A stretch of DNA of 64,000 nt from Mycolicibacter nonchromogenicus (GTDB taxonomy: Bacteria; Actinomycetota; Actinomycetes; Mycobacteriales; Mycobacteriaceae), in assembly GCF_002101775.1 (NCBI RefSeq), contig NZ_LQPI01000040.1, forward strand, positions 62,001-126,000. The letters are read 5' to 3'. The notes below the pieces were generated by a model. It was not told the DNA's origin. It saw nothing but the letters and a program-made list of their open reading frames with translations, and did not search any database. Numbering within the stretch: position 1 is the first letter of the stretch; each line of letters opens with the position of its first letter. Shown piece after piece: positions 50,959 through 58,518 of this stretch. A program made the position numbers and the translations under genes.

Positions 50959-51972
50959 TTGGACCTGAGCCTGTCCGACGAGCAACGCCAGCTCGTTGAC
51001 TCCTTCGCCGCCCTGTATGCGCGCGAGTCGACCTCGGAGCGGATACCGGCCGCCGAGCCGGTGGGCTTCGACGCGGCCCTCTGGCTGGCGCTGCGGGAAA
51101 CAGGCGTCGTGGAGATGGCCGTACCCGAGCGTGACGGTGGCTGGGGCGCCTCCGTGCTTGAGCTCGCGTTGGTAGCCGAACAGCACGGCAGGGCAACAGG
51201 ATCGGCTCCCGTCATCGAGGCGCAGGTCGCTGCCTGGCTGTTGGCGGCATGCGGTGTCCCCGGAGCCGAATTGCTGGCAGCAGCGATGTCGGGCCAGAAG
51301 TTGATCACCTTCGCGCCGCGCCCATACGTTGGCCCACACCTGGGACTGGTGCCGGCGGGCGCGGTGGCCGACGTGGTGATCGCACTCGTCGGCGATCGGC
51401 TGGTGGCGTCGAGCATCGACGAACGAACCGTGGTCGACAACCTGGGGACTCTGCCGTTGGCGGACGTTTCGGCAGCCCCGGACGCCGTGACCTTGGCCGA
51501 GGGCGCCGAGGCAGTCGCCCTGCATTCGTCTGCGCTGGATCGATGGCTTGCGCTGACCGCAGCGGAGCTGGTCGGTATCGGCGGACGAGCGGTTGACGTC
51601 GGCGCTCAGTACGCCAAGGAACGCAAAGCCTTTGGTGTGGCGATCGGATCCTTCCAGGCGGTCTCACACCCGCTCGCCGACAGCGCCACGGCCATCGACG
51701 GTGCACGGCTGCTGGCATTCGAGGCCGCGTGCGCGTTCACCGACGAGACCGACCGGGAAACGGAGTTGTCCGCTATGGCGTTCGCCTTCGCCGCCGAATC
51801 CGCCCGGGACGCCACCCGGACCAGCCTGCACGTGCACGGGGGATACGGCTTCGGCATGGAAGCAGATGTCCAGTTGTACTATCGGCGGGCTCGCGGATTG
51901 ACCATGGTCTACGGAGACCCGCTGACCGCACTGGACCGGGTCGCCGACGCGCGCTACGGTGCGGCCGGCTGA
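50959..51972 (+). CDS. Short acyl-CoA dehydrogenase subunit
   Basis: 337 residues, shorter than standard. LSLSDEQRQLVDSFAALYARES, VPERDGGWGASVLELALVAEQHG, C-terminal YAKERKAFGVAIGSFQAVSHPLAD and HVHGGYGFGMEADVQLYYRRA; the mid beta domain is reduced. Likely the beta subunit of a heteromeric dehydrogenase with the product of 49707. TTG 50959 is the only start near the conserved N-terminus, with AACGGGG upstream. Confidence 0.88.
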   Translation: MDLSLSDEQRQLVDSFAALYARESTSERIPAAEPVGFDAALWLALRETGVVEMAVPERDGGWGASVLELALVAEQHGRATGSAPVIEAQVAAWLLAACGVPGAELLAAAMSGQKLITFAPRPYVGPHLGLVPAGAVADVVIALVGDRLVASSIDERTVVDNLGTLPLADVSAAPDAVTLAEGAEAVALHSSALDRWLALTAAELVGIGGRAVDVGAQYAKERKAFGVAIGSFQAVSHPLADSATAIDGARLLAFEAACAFTDETDRETELSAMAFAFAAESARDATRTSLHVHGGYGFGMEADVQLYYRRARGLTMVYGDPLTALDRVADARYGAAG

Positions 51973-51979
51973 CGGGCTG

Positions 51980-52888
51980 TCATTCCAGCGCCCGTACCCG
52001 ATCCTTGACGGCCAGGACCACCGGCGGTGCGCTGCGCCAGTCCGGCACTCCCTGCTCGGGGCCGGCAGTGGCGAGCTTGTCGTCGCGAATTCCCGACCAG
52101 TGTGAGTGATTCAGCTGGTGCAGAGTGAAACACGCCTGCAGCGAGTTGTAGAAACCCATGTTGTCCTGGGTCTGGTTGACCGACTCCTTGATGAGCAACG
52201 CGGCCATAGTCGGCACCGCGGCCACCCTGCGGGCCAACTCCAAGGTCCGGTCGGGAAGTTCCTCGCGGGTGAACACCTTGCTGACCATGCCCAGTCGGTG
52301 CGCCTCGTGGATGTCAATGGCGTCGCCGGTCAGCATGAGCTCTTTGGCCTTGCGAGCGCCGAACTCCCATGGGTGGCCGAAGTACTCCATGCCGCACATG
52401 CCCAGGCGGGTGCCGACCACGTCGGCGAACCGCACATCCTCACTGCCGACGATCAGATCGCATGCCCACATCAGCATCAAACCGGCGGAGAACACATCGC
52501 CGTGCACCTGAGCGATGGTGATCTTGCGCAGGTTTCGCCAGCGCAGGGTGTTCTGGAAGAAGTAGTGCCACTCCTGAAGCATGCACTTCTCGGCGCCCTC
52601 ACGCGTCCCGCCGTTGATGGCTGCTGTCGGGTGCTGATCAGGGCCGGGCAGGTACTCGCTGATCGCCTGCTTAGACCCGATGTCATGGCCGGAGGAGAAC
52701 ATCTTGCCCTCGCCGGCCAAGATGACGACCCGGACGTTGTCGTCGGCCTCGGCGGCGCCGAAGGCCTCGTCGAGTTCCACCAGCATGCCGCGGTTCTGCG
52801 CGTTGCGCTGATCCGGCCGGTTCAGTGATATCCGGACGATCCTGCCGTCGTCGTAGGCCTGCCATTTCAGGAACTGGTACTCGCCCAC
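51980..52888 (-). CDS. Enoyl-CoA hydratase/isomerase family protein (crotonase fold)
   Basis: 302 residues from GTG 52888, preceded by AGGGAG. I-S-L-N-R-P-D-Q-R-N-A-Q-N, V-I-L-A-G-E-G-K-M-F-S-S-G-H-D, a roughly 30-residue insert, then VHGDVFSAGLMLMWACDLIVG and M-E-Y-F-G-H-P-W-E-F-G-A. Longer than the usual 260 because of the insert, which matches the EchA-type group found near mycobacterial steroid genes. Divergent from the amidohydrolase at 52969. Confidence 0.89.
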   Translation of the reverse strand: MGEYQFLKWQAYDDGRIVRISLNRPDQRNAQNRGMLVELDEAFGAAEADDNVRVVILAGEGKMFSSGHDIGSKQAISEYLPGPDQHPTAAINGGTREGAEKCMLQEWHYFFQNTLRWRNLRKITIAQVHGDVFSAGLMLMWACDLIVGSEDVRFADVVGTRLGMCGMEYFGHPWEFGARKAKELMLTGDAIDIHEAHRLGMVSKVFTREELPDRTLELARRVAAVPTMAALLIKESVNQTQDNMGFYNSLQACFTLHQLNHSHWSGIRDDKLATAGPEQGVPDWRSAPPVVLAVKDRVRALE

Positions 52889-52909
52889 TGCTCTCCCTCT
52901 TCCCGCTAT

Positions 52910-52924
52910 GGTAATAATGTTATC
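52910..52924. promoter_or_regulatory. 15-bp inverted repeat, copy 3 (divergent)
   Basis: GGTAATAATGTTATC, a looser match to GRWAACGACGTTWYC, 21 bases upstream of the crotonase start and eight bases from the 16-bp motif at 52932. Confidence 0.35.
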
Positions 52925-52931
52925 GGCCAAC

Positions 52932-52947
52932 GAGAAGACATATTCTC
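52932..52947 (+). promoter_or_regulatory. Candidate operator 10 of the 16-bp motif
   Basis: GAGAAGACATATTCTC with perfect five-base arms GAGAA / TTCTC and six bases between, the same geometry as the perfect copy at 25230. In the 80-bp divergent region, 21 bases before the amidohydrolase start. Confidence 0.58.
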
Positions 52948-52968
52948 ACGCTTACGTTAGGAGTCGCC

Positions 52969-54162
52969 ATGGCCCCTCCCGCCCGTGAGATCTGGGACGC
53001 CGACAACCATCTCTACGAGCCGGAAGACGCCTACACCCGGCACCTGCCGCAGCAGTACTGCGACGCCATTCAGTGGATCCAGGTCGGCGGCCAGACGAAA
53101 TTGATGATCAAGGGGCGGTTGACCGACACAATCCCCAATCCGACCTACGAGGTGGTGGCTTCGCCCGGTGCCTGGGCCGACTATTTTCGCGGGATCAATC
53201 CAGACGGCAAGTCGCTGCGGGAACTCGCCCAACCCATCGCCTGCCCTGACTCGTTCCGCCGTGCCGAGCAGCGACTGGCGCTGCTCGACGAGCAGGGGGT
53301 ACACGCCTGCGTGATGTTTCCGACCACCGGCGGCATGCTCGAAGAGCGGATGACCGACGACATCGAGCTGGCGCACGCCGTGGTGCATGCGTACAACGAG
53401 TGGTTGTTCGAGGAGTGGAGTTTCGACTACCGCGGACGCATTTTCGCGACTCCGGTGATCACTCTGCCTGACGTAGACAAGGCCGTCGCCGAACTCGACT
53501 GGTGCGTGGAGCGCGGGGCGCGGGCGGTGCTGGTGAATCCGCGGCCGGTGGCAACACCCTCGGGCCGCACCACCTCGATGGGGAAGCCGTACTTCGATCC
53601 GTTCTGGGCCCGCCTCGCGCAGCACGGGATTCCCGTGCTCATGCATGCCTGCGACTCCGGATATGACCGCTACAGCCGGGACTGGGAAGGCGCCAGCGCG
53701 GAGTATCAGCCGTTCAAGCCCGATGCGTTCAAGACGATCGTGTACGAGGACGCCCGCTCGATTCTGGACACCTGCGCCGCGCTGGTCGCCCATGGTGTCT
53801 TCACCCGCCACCCCGGGGTGCGGGTCGGTGTCGTCGAGAACGGGGGCAACTGGGTGCCGCGGCTGATCGACCTCTTCGACCGCGTCTACAAGAAGATGCC
53901 GGCCGAATTCGCCGAGCATCCGGTTGACGTATTCAAGCGACACATCTGGGTGAACCCGTTCCACGAGGAGGACATGTCCGGGCTCATCGACCTGATCGGC
54001 GCAGATCGAGTGCTGTTCGGCTCGGACTATCCACATCCGGAGGGGCTCGCTAATCCGGCGGAGCTGACCCCGGAGATCGCCGCCCTGGACGAACCCGTGA
54101 TCGAACGAATCGTGGGAGCCAATCTGCGGGAGCTGCTGACGGCGGTGCCCGGTGGCCGATAA
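52969..54162 (+). CDS. Amidohydrolase-2 family metal-dependent hydrolase (paralogue 5)
   Basis: 397 residues. Starts EIWDADNHLYEPEDAYTRHLP (D-x-D-x-H) and ends LFGSDYPHPEGLANPAEL; closest in the window to the proteins at 20722 and 25264. ATG 52969 follows TAGGAG. First gene of a three-gene operon with a DapB-like reductase and a nitroreductase; the end overlaps the next start by 11 bases. Confidence 0.91.
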   Translation: MAPPAREIWDADNHLYEPEDAYTRHLPQQYCDAIQWIQVGGQTKLMIKGRLTDTIPNPTYEVVASPGAWADYFRGINPDGKSLRELAQPIACPDSFRRAEQRLALLDEQGVHACVMFPTTGGMLEERMTDDIELAHAVVHAYNEWLFEEWSFDYRGRIFATPVITLPDVDKAVAELDWCVERGARAVLVNPRPVATPSGRTTSMGKPYFDPFWARLAQHGIPVLMHACDSGYDRYSRDWEGASAEYQPFKPDAFKTIVYEDARSILDTCAALVAHGVFTRHPGVRVGVVENGGNWVPRLIDLFDRVYKKMPAEFAEHPVDVFKRHIWVNPFHEEDMSGLIDLIGADRVLFGSDYPHPEGLANPAELTPEIAALDEPVIERIVGANLRELLTAVPGGR

Positions 54163-55267
54163 CCCGCGGGTGATCCTGTGGGGGCCGGGTCAGGTGGGCA
54201 TCGCGGCGTTGCGTGCGCTCATCACGCATCCCGGTCTGGACCTGGTCGGACTGATCGTGCACTCCGAGGCCAAGGCCGGTCGCGATGCCGGGGAGATCTG
54301 CGGCATGCCCACGACCGGTGTCGTCGCCACCCGTGACATCGATGCCGCCCTCGCCGTCGATGCCGACGTGGTCGCGTTCTTCGCCTCCGGCGACTACCGC
54401 TATCGCGAGGCCGCCGAGGATGTCGCGCGCTGTCTGCGTGCGGGCAAGAACGTGGTCTGCACTTCCCTTGTGCCACTGTGCTATCCACCGGCGGCCGACC
54501 GCGAGACAGTCGAGCTCCTCGAGGAGGCGTGCCGTGAAGGCGGAACGAGCCTGTTCAACAGCGGCGTGGATCCCGGCTGGGCAAACGATGTCGTCGCATT
54601 GACGATGACCGGGTTCAGCAGCCGTGTCGACACCATCACGATGCTGGAGATCCTCGATTACGGTCCGATCGACCAGCCGGAGATCATGTTCGATTTCATG
54701 GGTTTCGGTCACACGCCCGATTACCCGGCGCCACTGTTCGATCCGGCGCGGTTGAGCGCCCTGTGGTCGCCGATCGTCCACCTGGTCGCGGACGGTGTCG
54801 GTCTGCCCCTCGACGGTGTCGTGACGACCATCGACAAATGGCTGGCCACCGAGCGGTACCAGGTTGCCTCCGGCTGGGTGGAGCCCGGAACCATGGGCGG
54901 AATGCGCTTCAAGCTGGCCGGGATGGTGGACGGCGAGGAACGTGTGGTGCTGGAGCACATCACCCGGATGGGCGAGAATTCGGCGCCGGGCTGGCCGCGG
55001 CATCCGTCGCCGCACGGGGGTTACCGCGTCATCGTCGACGGGCTGCCGACCTACACCGTTGACATCGAGATGCACGGGCGTGGCAGCAACATGCGCGGAT
55101 TGACCTACGCGACGGTGATGCGTGAGCTCAATGCGATCCCGGCGGTGATCCGCGCCGAACCCGGCCTGCTGTCGACTCTGGACCTGCCATTGGTCACCGG
55201 ACCGGTGCGGGGCGGTGACTGGCAGGGGGTCCTGCCGCGGAGGGTGCATGAACCACAAGCCGGTTGA
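54152..55267 (+). CDS. DapB-like NAD(P)-binding oxidoreductase
   Basis: 371 residues. N-terminal Rossmann motif V-I-L-W-G-P-G-Q-V-G-I-A-A-L-R-A, then a V-C-T-S-L-V-P and G-V-D-P-G-W-A-N-D pattern, as in dihydrodipicolinate-reductase-like and 2,4-diaminopentanoate dehydrogenase-like proteins. Actinobacterial members next to lipid-catabolic genes have no agreed substrate. Start GTG 54152 lies inside the end of the amidohydrolase gene. The 3' end overlaps the nitroreductase by 20 bases. Confidence 0.85.
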   Translation: MADNPRVILWGPGQVGIAALRALITHPGLDLVGLIVHSEAKAGRDAGEICGMPTTGVVATRDIDAALAVDADVVAFFASGDYRYREAAEDVARCLRAGKNVVCTSLVPLCYPPAADRETVELLEEACREGGTSLFNSGVDPGWANDVVALTMTGFSSRVDTITMLEILDYGPIDQPEIMFDFMGFGHTPDYPAPLFDPARLSALWSPIVHLVADGVGLPLDGVVTTIDKWLATERYQVASGWVEPGTMGGMRFKLAGMVDGEERVVLEHITRMGENSAPGWPRHPSPHGGYRVIVDGLPTYTVDIEMHGRGSNMRGLTYATVMRELNAIPAVIRAEPGLLSTLDLPLVTGPVRGGDWQGVLPRRVHEPQAG

Positions 55268-55943
55268 ACCCGTCTCGGATGATCTGTGGACGGTCATGAG
55301 CACCGCCACGGCAGTGCGGCGGTACCGCGACGAAGCAGTACCGGACCACGTTCTGGAGAGATGTCTGAGGGCGGCCTCCTGGGCGCCCTCCGGTGGCAAC
55401 GGGCAGCCCTGGCGATTTGTGGTGCTCGATTCGCCTGAGCTCCGAGCGCTCGTCACCACCGCTGCGCAGCGCACCTGGGAGGTGATGAAGGACTTCTACC
55501 GGTTGCCGGACATCACTGACGGCGCCGCCGATCCCAAATCACGGACGCTGCGCACCATGGCCGAGCACATGCGCATCGGGGGAGGTGCGCCCGCATTGGT
55601 GCTGTTCTGCGTGCAGCCGCAGCGCGGCACAACGGAGCTGCAGCAGGGCGGTTCGATCTTCCCCGCCGTCCAGAACTTCCTGCTGGCTGCCCGTGCCCAG
55701 GGGCTCGGGGCGGCCATCACGCTGTGGCAGGACGCCTGTAGCGCAGAGTTGCGCGAAGCCGTCGGCATTCCCGACGGTTGGAAGATCGCGACGCTGCTCA
55801 CCGTCGGCTGGCCGAGGGGTCACCATCACCAAGTTCGGCGCAAGCCGCTTGCCGAGGTCGCGGCGCAGGACCGTTGGGATCGTCCCTGGACGCCCTCGGA
55901 ACTCGGCTCATCGGTCTCGAGCGCCCCGTCACCGCAGAGCTAA
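55248..55943 (+). CDS. Nitroreductase-family flavoprotein
   Basis: 231 residues with the FMN-binding nitroreductase fold: [12 protein letters not shown] (phosphate-contacting Arg residues), [31 protein letters not shown] and a VGWPRGHHH end. Members reduce nitro groups, quinones or enoyl bonds. ATG 55248 follows GGAGGG. Last gene of the accessory cluster; its 3' end overlaps menA by 15 bases on the opposite strand. Confidence 0.9.
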   Translation: MNHKPVEPVSDDLWTVMSTATAVRRYRDEAVPDHVLERCLRAASWAPSGGNGQPWRFVVLDSPELRALVTTAAQRTWEVMKDFYRLPDITDGAADPKSRTLRTMAEHMRIGGGAPALVLFCVQPQRGTTELQQGGSIFPAVQNFLLAARAQGLGAAITLWQDACSAELREAVGIPDGWKIATLLTVGWPRGHHHQVRRKPLAEVAAQDRWDRPWTPSELGSSVSSAPSPQS

Positions 55944-56798
55944 GGCCGCCGCCTCCGCGATCGCCCACACCAGCATGGTCAAGCCGGTGTCGCGCAGCAC
56001 CGGAATCAGCGCGGCTCCGCCCAGCCCGGAGCGCACCGGGATCGCGGCCCGCAGTGCCAGCGGCGTGGCGAGGAACCCGACGGCGCACCACGGTGTGGCC
56101 CGCATCAGGGCCAGCGTCAGCACCCCCGCCAGCGCCACCAACAGCATGAACAGCAACCGGGTGCGGGCGTCGCCGAGGCGTACCGCCAGGGTGATCTTGC
56201 CGGCCGGCTTGTCGGTCGCGATGTCACGCAGATTGTTGGCCACCAGCACCGCCGAGGACAGCGCGCCGATACCGACCGCCAGCGCGCCGCCGACCCAGTC
56301 CACCCGCAGCGCCTGGGTGTACTGGGTGCCCAGCACCGCGACCAGCCCGAAGAACACGAACACCGCGATCTCGCCGAAGCCGGCGTAGCCGTACGGCCTT
56401 GAGCCGCCGGTGTACAGCCAGGCCCCGGCGATGCAGGCCGCACCCACCACCAGCAGCCATGGGGCGCTGACCAGGGCCAGAGCCAAACCGGCCAGGGCTC
56501 CGACCGACAGAGCGGTGACCGCTGCCGTCAGCACGGCGCGCGGGCGAGCCAGCCGAGCGCCCACCAGGCGCACCGGCCCGGTCCGGTCGTCGTCGGTGCC
56601 ACGAATGCCGTCGGAGTAGTCGTTGGCGTAGTTCACCCCGATGATCAGCGCCACCGCGACGGTCAGCGCCAACAGCGCCTTCCACCACACTGCGGCGCCC
56701 AGCCATGCGGCCGCGCCGGTCCCGGCGATCACCGGAGCGATCGCGTTGGGCAGGGTGCGGGGACGAGCTCCCTCTATCCACTGTGCGAAGCTGGCCAC
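55929..56798 (-). CDS. menA: 1,4-dihydroxy-2-naphthoate polyprenyltransferase MenA
   Basis: 289 residues, UbiA-family membrane prenyltransferase with about nine hydrophobic helices. The first Asp-rich motif is N-D-Y-S-D (59-63) with G-T-D-D-D-R after it; the second is N-N-L-R-D-I-A-T-D (188-196), binding polyprenyl diphosphate through Mg2+. It attaches the prenyl tail in menaquinone synthesis. Position next to the MTA phosphorylase gene in divergent orientation matches M. tuberculosis Rv0534c/Rv0535. Confidence 0.95.
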   Translation of the reverse strand: MASFAQWIEGARPRTLPNAIAPVIAGTGAAAWLGAAVWWKALLALTVAVALIIGVNYANDYSDGIRGTDDDRTGPVRLVGARLARPRAVLTAAVTALSVGALAGLALALVSAPWLLVVGAACIAGAWLYTGGSRPYGYAGFGEIAVFVFFGLVAVLGTQYTQALRVDWVGGALAVGIGALSSAVLVANNLRDIATDKPAGKITLAVRLGDARTRLLFMLLVALAGVLTLALMRATPWCAVGFLATPLALRAAIPVRSGLGGAALIPVLRDTGLTMLVWAIAEAAALALR

Positions 56799-56872
56799 CG
56801 CACGATCCTTCCATGAGGAACGGCAGCCCCGCCGTGGCCGGGGGACAAGCGTTGAGGAGGAAACGTCGCGAC

Positions 56873-57649
56873 ATGCTCGGCGTGATCGGCGGTAGCGGTT
56901 TCTACTCGTTCTTCGGCGACGACGCGCGCCGCGTCAGTTGCGACACCCCCTACGGGGCGCCCAGTGCGGAGATCACCATCGGTACCGTCGGCGGCCACGA
57001 GGTGGCATTTCTGCCCCGCCACGGGGCCGCCCACGAGTACTCGGCTCACACGGTGCCCTACCGGGCCAATATGTGGGCGTTGCGCACGTTGGGGGTGCGA
57101 CGGATCCTCGCGCCCTGTGCGGTGGGCAGCCTAACCACGGAGCTGCCTCCGGGCTCGGTGGTGGTACCCGACCAGCTGGTGGACCGCACCCGGGGCCGCG
57201 CCGACACCTACTTCGACGACGGCGGTGTGCACGTCGAGTTCGCCGACCCGTACTGCCCGACGCTGCGGAGCACGGTGACCGGGCTGCCCGACACCATCGA
57301 CGGCGGGACCATGGTGGTGATTCAGGGCCCGCGATTCTCCACCCGCGCCGAAAGCCAATGGTTCGCCGCGGCGGGATTCCGGCTGATCAACATGACCGGA
57401 TATCCCGAGGCAGTGCTGGCTCGTGAGCTGGAAATGTGTTATGCCGCAGTGGCTCTGGTCACCGACCTGGACGCCGGTGTGGACGTCGGCAGTGGTGTGA
57501 AGGCCGTGGACGTGTTCGCGGAGTTCCAGAAGAACATCGAGCCGTTCAAACGGCTGGTCCACGAAGCCATCGAGCGGATCGACGAAGAGCGGACCTGCAC
57601 ACACTGCCTGCCACACGAAGGCATTCGGTTGCCGTTCGAACTTCCCTGA
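56873..57649 (+). CDS. mtnP: S-methyl-5'-thioadenosine phosphorylase
   Basis: 258 residues. G-V-I-G-G-S-G-F-Y (phosphate loop), [25 protein letters not shown] and [14 protein letters not shown], all characteristic of MTA/purine phosphorylases of the trimeric class. It cleaves methylthioadenosine to adenine and methylthioribose-1-phosphate. Start ATG 56873; AGGAGG lies about 12 bases upstream, rather far, so an in-frame TTG at 56851 cannot be excluded. Homologue of Rv0535. Confidence 0.94.
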   Translation: MLGVIGGSGFYSFFGDDARRVSCDTPYGAPSAEITIGTVGGHEVAFLPRHGAAHEYSAHTVPYRANMWALRTLGVRRILAPCAVGSLTTELPPGSVVVPDQLVDRTRGRADTYFDDGGVHVEFADPYCPTLRSTVTGLPDTIDGGTMVVIQGPRFSTRAESQWFAAAGFRLINMTGYPEAVLARELEMCYAAVALVTDLDAGVDVGSGVKAVDVFAEFQKNIEPFKRLVHEAIERIDEERTCTHCLPHEGIRLPFELP

Positions 57650-57662
57650 TTCGCCTCCAAGC

Positions 57663-58409
57663 TCAGAGGTGGGCGACCGCGTACTGCGCACCCTGCTCGG
57701 TCATGCCGTTGACGCCATAGGACGCGTGGGCCAACGGCGGCCCGCCGGTCGGGGCGCCGTTGCAGATGGTGTCGCCGTCGGCGCACAACTCCAGGGCCTT
57801 GGACGCATACAGCGGACCGATCCGCACAGGTGGTGCACCGGTCGGCTTTAGGAACTCGGTCGAGGGCGTGCCGAACAGGACGACCGCCGCGACGTGGTCG
57901 GCCACGGACGCAGGCATCGGCTGGGGGAGGTAGGCGAGGTAGTCGGCGGGGACCTCCTGGGGAACCTCGGCCGAGGTGACATAGCCGGCGAGCGCCGCAC
58001 CCTGGGAGAAGCCGCCGAGCACGATTCGGGTGTCGGGGCAGTTCGCGGCCGTGTTCTCGATATGGGTGCCGGCGTCACGGATCCCGTCGACGACGGTGCG
58101 CGCGAAGTCGACCCCGTCGCCGAAGTTGCTGCTGGCCGCGTAGTTGACCGGATACACCGCGAAGGAGCGCTCACCCACCTTGGCGTGCAGCGCGTCGACG
58201 AAGGATTGACCGATGCCACCGACCCCGGGCGGCTCGCCGGTACCGCGCGCGAACACCACCTCCACGTCGGGGCAGGGCTGCGCCGAGACGGAGGGGACTG
58301 CGGGGCTCACCAGTGCGGCACCGCCCATCACGATCGCCGTACCCAGGTACCGGGTGAGGCGACGTGCTTTCGTTGCGGCCAGTTCAGTGACGTACATCGT
58401 GTCCTTCAT
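57663..58409 (-). CDS. Secreted cutinase-family serine esterase
   Basis: 248 residues from ATG 58409 (ATG 58397 and GTG 58421 are in-frame alternatives). Signal peptide with Arg-rich start, hydrophobic stretch and cleavage after V-S-A (43). Mature part starts Q-P-C-P-D-V-E-V-V-F-A-R-G-T-G-E-P, typical cutinase. Nucleophile Ser135 in G-F-S-Q-G, Asp213 in the disulfide segment C-A-D-G-D-T-I-C, His228. Culp-type proteins hydrolyse lipid esters outside the cell. In the M. tuberculosis order a galE-like gene would lie near here. Confidence 0.93.
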   Translation of the reverse strand: MKDTMYVTELAATKARRLTRYLGTAIVMGGAALVSPAVPSVSAQPCPDVEVVFARGTGEPPGVGGIGQSFVDALHAKVGERSFAVYPVNYAASSNFGDGVDFARTVVDGIRDAGTHIENTAANCPDTRIVLGGFSQGAALAGYVTSAEVPQEVPADYLAYLPQPMPASVADHVAAVVLFGTPSTEFLKPTGAPPVRIGPLYASKALELCADGDTICNGAPTGGPPLAHASYGVNGMTEQGAQYAVAHL

Positions 58410-58518
58410 TCGTCGGTTCACCCGCGCTCACGCGCAGAAACGCAAACTCGGCTACCCCTCGCCGGCGTGCGATAAACGCCGTGGCGCACCCTTGGCCGGG
58501 CTTGCGGCCCGCCGGCAC

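Noticed and set aside
12399..52947. KstR or KstR2 steroid operators
   Set aside because: The promoters do not contain the KstR AAC-N2-GTT core or the KstR2 CAAG-N2-CTTG core at the expected spacing; the motif found has a different half-site and geometry.
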